In this document: piece after piece, positions 7,087 to 10,800 of the stretch
Numbering within the stretch: position 1 is the first letter of the stretch
Layout of the letters: the number at the start of each line of letters is the position of its first letter
Assembly (NCBI GenBank): GCA_004151065.3
Contig: NWUY0300006763.1
Coordinates: 21,809 to 32,608, forward strand
DNA: 10,800 nt
Source: Larix sibirica
Lineage: Eukaryota; Streptophyta; Pinopsida; Pinales; Pinaceae
Direction: 5' to 3'
Program-made: the position numbers and the translations under genes
Notes under the pieces: generated by a model
Database searches by the model: none
The model's input: only the letters and a program-made list of their open reading frames with translations
Told to the model about the DNA's origin: nothing

Positions 7087-8589
7087 ATGGCAAAGGAAGA
7101 AGCAGGAGGGTCGGCAGAAGCAGACCAGATCGAGAGCTGAGGGGGATATTAGGGGTGGCGACAGGTTTTTTCCGGCATGACGTCGTTAGGAGGGGATGGA
7201 TCCCCCTCCCACTCCCAACACAGGCAGGAAGGATCACGGGATCCAGCAAAGAACCAATCGAAAATTTAAACAAAGGGAGAAAGGAAAAATGATTTCGAGC
7301 GAAAAAAGACTCAAGGGGGTTGTTTACCCATATCTGCAGAAAACCCATCTTTGCATATCACTTCAGAGAGTTTGAGGGAATGAGTGGAACAATGGAAGAA
7401 GAAAGACCTTATTGGAAAATTCAATTGTATTTGTCCAAAGGAGAAGGAATTTCTCAGATGAATCAAGGTGACATGGAACCCTAAAGTACATTACGATCTA
7501 CATCTGGGGGCTAAAGGTTTTTTCACCACCATCTTTTTCAACCAGGAAGATAGATATCAAATTATGTTGAGTGGACCATATTTTTTCTATTGAACCGATT
7601 TATTTCTTCATCCGTGGAAAGAGAGATTCGACCCTAATACTGAGTATTTGAGTATATCCCCAGTCCGGATCAGACTTTATTCTCTTCCTTGTGAATATTG
7701 GGAACTCGAAATTATGGAGGCCATTTGGAATACCCTAGGAAATTTTGTGAAGGTCTCGGACCAAACAAATTAAACAACAAAGGTACACAACCTACGCCAT
7801 GATATGTGTCTATATGAACCTATCGCAAGAACTACCGAAAGCAATCAATCTAACCTGAGAAGATGAAGACTGGGTATATCCCATCAACTATGAACAATTA
7901 CCTTTAAGATGCAGACAATTCCATGAGTATGGACACCTGGGTAGGGATTGCCCAAATATCCACTCTAAAACAAGCCCAAGGCAGGAGAATAAAGAAAAAG
8001 AGAAGGATAGTGAAGGGTTCACACAAGTTAAGAATTGAAAGAAATAGGGAAGAAGAAATAATAATCAACACCGGCCAAAGCAAAATACTAAGAAGAAAAA
8101 ATAGACAGGGAAGATGTTTGGAACTCTGGTTCAGATGGAGAACGATGGGGAAGAAAGTAATAAGGATAAATATTGTTCTCTCATTATGGAAGGGTGAAAA
8201 GCTCCAACCAGTCCCGAGAAAATGCATATAGAAGGGTTGTGTGAAGTTATGGAAGAGGATATAATGTAGGAAGCAGAGGACATGGATCTAGGGGAGTTAT
8301 ATCTAGACGAAATCGAGAAGGAATGCATTAAGTAAGGAAAGGGTACGTTTCGAGGAGGCAGTTAGAACTACTACAACAAGCTATCCTTGAAACAAAGGCT
8401 TCCCCTAAACTAGTAATAGATAGAGATCTGATGAAGGGGAGAAAACAGAAACAACCGGAGGAAGGGGAGAAACGAGGGAGAAAAACGAATCAACAGAGAA
8501 TAACAGAGGTTAGAACCAAACTGGTTGAATCAGTCCAATACCCAACGATCAAAGCGACCTTCTCAGAAGTTAATAGAATCTCTCAATGA
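7087..8589 (+). pseudogene. LINE-B ORF1 (DUF4283 and CCHC knuckle), broken
   Basis: This copies LINE-A ORF1 with one base changed (G7128 for A1561, silent in the frame of the first ATG at 7087). The stops are those of copy A, at 7138-7140, 7381-7383, 7459-7461, 7591-7593, 7771-7773 and 7856-7858, and the frame shift before the ICVYMNL segment is also shared. The knuckle at 7910-7951 again has Phe for its second Cys. The last frame, open from 8332, ends at TGA 8587-8589 and overlaps the ORF2 ATG (8586-8588) as ATGA. There is no sign of function. Confidence 0.85.
8586..8589 (+). promoter_or_regulatory. ATGA stop-start overlap of ORF1 and ORF2 (copy B)
   Basis: Same four-base overlap as at 3019-3022: ORF2 ATG 8586-8588 and ORF1 TGA 8587-8589. 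It is not independent evidence, because this copy derives from the same sequence. Confidence 0.6.
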
Positions 8590-10800
8590 AGATAATAACC
8601 TATAATATCCAAGGGGTTAATAACCCAAGGAAAATAAAGACTCTTAAAAACAAGCTAAGAAAGTAAAAACCAACAATGATATTCCTACAAGAAACAAAAT
8701 GTAGCTCTGAAAGTATGTAGGATATAGGAAGGAAATTATGGAGAGGTAGCAAGGTGATTGAAATTGATGCAAGGGGTGCTGCTGGCGAATTGAATATTAT
8801 ATGGAAACCAAAGGAACTCCACTTGAGCAATTCCCATGCAACAAGGTTCTCAATATGTGTAGACTTTCAAATCTGCAACTTTGAGGTTAAAGGGGTCCTC
8901 ACCAATGTATATAGGCCAAGCATAATGGCTCATAAACCGACTTTCCTGTCTCTCTTGGAGAAGGAAGCAAGAGAGATTGATAACCAGTTATGGATTTTGG
9001 GTGGAGATTTCAACATGATCACTTCTCTAGAGGAAAAGAAGGGAGGAAGATGAATACTGGAAGTACCTAATTTTGCTTTCAAAGAATTCATAAATGAAAC
9101 TGGACTAGTAGACATAGAAACAAGAAATGGGTGGTTTACTTGGAACAATCGTAGAGGAGGAGAATACCATGTAGCATCCCTATTAGAAAAAATTATTCTC
9201 TCTAAGGCAATGATTAGCGGGGAAAGGGAAGTGATAGCCATGGTCCTTCCCTATGCAGGCTCGGATCATTGGCCAATAAGCCTAATTTGGGATGATGGTG
9301 GGCCCACAATCAGGCGACCTTTCCGGTTTGAACAATTTTGGCTGGAACCTAAGGAATTCAAAGATTTAGTAGAACAGTGGTGGGAGGAGATGGAAACCCC
9401 AAGGGGAACATTGATGTACCAATTTCAGCAAAAAATAAAGACGCTAAAAGCCAAAATCTGTACATGGAATAAGGAGGAGTTCGGGAACATATTTCAAGAT
9501 AAGAATTTTCTCAGTGCTCAATTGGAAGAAATACAAGGGGAAGGGATGAACTCAGGGTACACTGAAGCTCTGAAACAAAGAGCATGAGATACCCTGGATC
9601 AACTAAATGTTAGAGAACGACGGGAGGAGATCTACTGGAAACAAAAACCCGGAACCAATGGCTGCAAGAGGGGGAGAGAAACACAAAAAAATTTCACCAT
9701 TTGGTGATCCAATATTGACAAAAGGAAAAACTTATGAGGCTAAAAAAAGTTGATGGACATTATGTGGAAACAAGAGAGGAAATGGAGACAGAAGTGGTAA
9801 AATAATTCGAGACAATTCTAAAGGAGGATAGACGAGACAGAGCTGAGCACATAAGAAAAATTACGAGACATATCCCCAAGCATGGTTTAGCAAACCAAAA
9901 TGAAATCTTGATGAAACCAGTTGAACTCCACGAAGTGGAGGAAGATGTAAATAATATGGCTGATGGAAAATCCACGGGTCCGGATGGTTTTACAACCAAT
10001 TTTTTCCACCACTTTTGGGACCTAATCAAGGTGGAAGTGTGGAAAATTGTGGAAGATTCCCATCTGGATAGAGACGTTCTAAGAGCTTTCAATTCCACTT
10101 TCCTCACCCTCATCCCTAAAGAGGACGGGGCTGACTCACTAGGTAAATTCAGACCCATAGCCCTGTGTAATGTGATTTATAATATTATTACCAAAGTCTT
10201 AGAAAACAGGTTGAAACCCCTCCTTCCAAATCTAGTTGCCCCCGAATAATCAGGATTTGTTAAAGGACGACAAATCTTAGACGGAGTAATCTTGGTCCAT
10301 GAGGTTATCCATTCCTTGAAAGTAACGAAAAATCTAGGCATGATGCGGAAACTGGATATCTCTAAATCTTATGATAAAATAAGTTGTCAATTCATGAAAG
10401 AAATGCTTGATGCATATGGGTTCCACTCAGATTGGGTAAATTGGATAATGAACCTAACATCGATGACTTTCTTTTCCATCCTCCTAAATGGATCTCCCAC
10501 AAGAAATTTTCGGCCATCGAGAGGTATCAAACAAGGTGATCCTCTATCCCCCTTTCTGTTCATCTTAATGGCTGAAGGATTGAGTAGGGTGATCAAATCC
10601 AAGGTTGAAATGGAAAGTTCAGAGGCTTGAATCTTCATACAGGTACTGAAACCATCGCACACCAGCAGTTTGTCAATGACACAATGTTGATGGGACATTC
10701 TTCTGTACAAGAAGCTAGGGCTTTGAAGAAATGTTTGAATGTGTTCTCAAAGGCTTCAGGGATGGAAGTCAATAATGAGAAGTCTCAAGTTTTCTTCTTC
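8586..10800 (+). pseudogene. LINE-B ORF2 (endonuclease and reverse transcriptase), broken, partial
   Basis: Endonuclease motifs appear as in copy A: NIQGVN, LQETK, GGDFN (Asp 9006-9008) and SDHWPI (9264 onward). Stops are at 8664-8666, 8718-8720, 9051-9053, 9585-9587, 9716-9718, 9803-9805 and 10247-10249, with a frameshift near 9648-9658. The reverse transcriptase runs through [10 protein letters not shown] (Asp 10355-10357) and [10 protein letters not shown]. Beyond the repeat, a further one-base loss near 10616-10619 shifts the frame; the old frame closes at 10628-10630. The new frame gives THQQFVNDTMLMG-type sequence (His read from CAC), so the catalytic FADD/YADD box is FVND (10669-10680), with the first Asp replaced by Asn. 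It then reads LKKCLNVFSKASGMEVNNEK, the usual SG-N-KS region, open to the window end. Reverse transcriptase activity would be lost even without the stops. Confidence 0.92.

Larger units (their letters stand above)
6300..10593 (+). repeat. Direct repeat copy B (4294 bases)
   Basis: Second copy of 733-5026, same orientation, offset 5567. It starts inside the gypsy integrase core: 6300 onward reads TCATTGAATTTG as at 733, and the sequence to the left is unrelated apart from that edge. All reading-frame breaks of copy A are shared. Unlike copy A, the sequence continues naturally beyond the repeat end: the reverse transcriptase goes on through 10594-10800, so copy B shows the original right flank. 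Confidence 0.97.
7068..10800 (+). mobile_element. LINE-B, second copy of LINE-A, running off the window
   Basis: Same element as LINE-A, in the same orientation and with the same decay. It extends 207 bases further (10594-10800) through the reverse transcriptase FADD region and beyond. The left edge is approximate, at the AAACCCTAGC leader (7068). The window ends inside ORF2, so the 3' end, poly-A tail and target-site duplication cannot be judged. Confidence 0.9.

Noticed and set aside
733-10593. The two 4.3 kb direct repeats as LTRs of a large retrotransposon with a 1.27 kb interior
   Set aside because: The repeats contain coding remnants of two different element types, start and end in mid-gene, and lack TG...CA ends, a primer-binding site and a polypurine tract.
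1-10800. CRISPR array, tRNA, rRNA, toxin-antitoxin or bacterial defence genes
   Set aside because: No short spaced repeats, cloverleaf-like sequence or such protein motifs were seen; all recognisable content is plant retroelements.

Overview
This window looks like repeat-rich, non-genic DNA from a seed plant. It is built almost entirely from decayed retrotransposons: the integrase end of a Ty3/gypsy LTR element, two near-identical copies of one L1-type LINE, and the 5' part of a second LINE on the opposite strand. I see no host gene, tRNA, rRNA, CRISPR array or bacterial-type operon. The plant assignment rests on the LINE ORF1 type (DUF4283 domain followed by a CCHC zinc knuckle), the ORF2 type (endonuclease plus reverse transcriptase) and the chromodomain-less gypsy integrase tail. 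The species cannot be told.

Layout. Positions 1-432 are AT-rich with no recognisable gene. From about 433 to 1373 lies a gypsy integrase pseudogene (plus strand). From about 1501 a LINE (here LINE-A, plus strand) follows, with a broken ORF1 (1520-3022) and a broken ORF2 (from 3019: endonuclease, then reverse transcriptase). ORF2 is cut off in mid-domain at a single N (5027). Positions 5028-6299 are unique and visibly more GC-rich. They hold the start of a different LINE (LINE-C, minus strand), whose ORF1 is open from its ATG at 6006 to the N. Position 6300 re-enters the integrase, and everything from 733 to 5026 is repeated at 6300-10593 with a constant offset of 5567 bases. The second copy (LINE-B) continues past the repeat into more reverse transcriptase sequence up to the window end.

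How the parts relate. The gypsy fragment and LINE-A/B are dead: the same in-frame stops and frameshifts occur in both copies, so the decay came before the duplication. I found three substitutions and no indels between the 4294-base copies. The repeat ends exactly at the N, where two LINEs of opposite orientation are both cut on their 3' side. That makes an assembly join at least as likely as a real recent duplication. The most informative points are this junction, the ATGA overlap of LINE ORF1 and ORF2, the mostly C-to-T/G-to-A look of the stop codons, and the intact LINE-C ORF1. I found no convincing sign of a new functional system.
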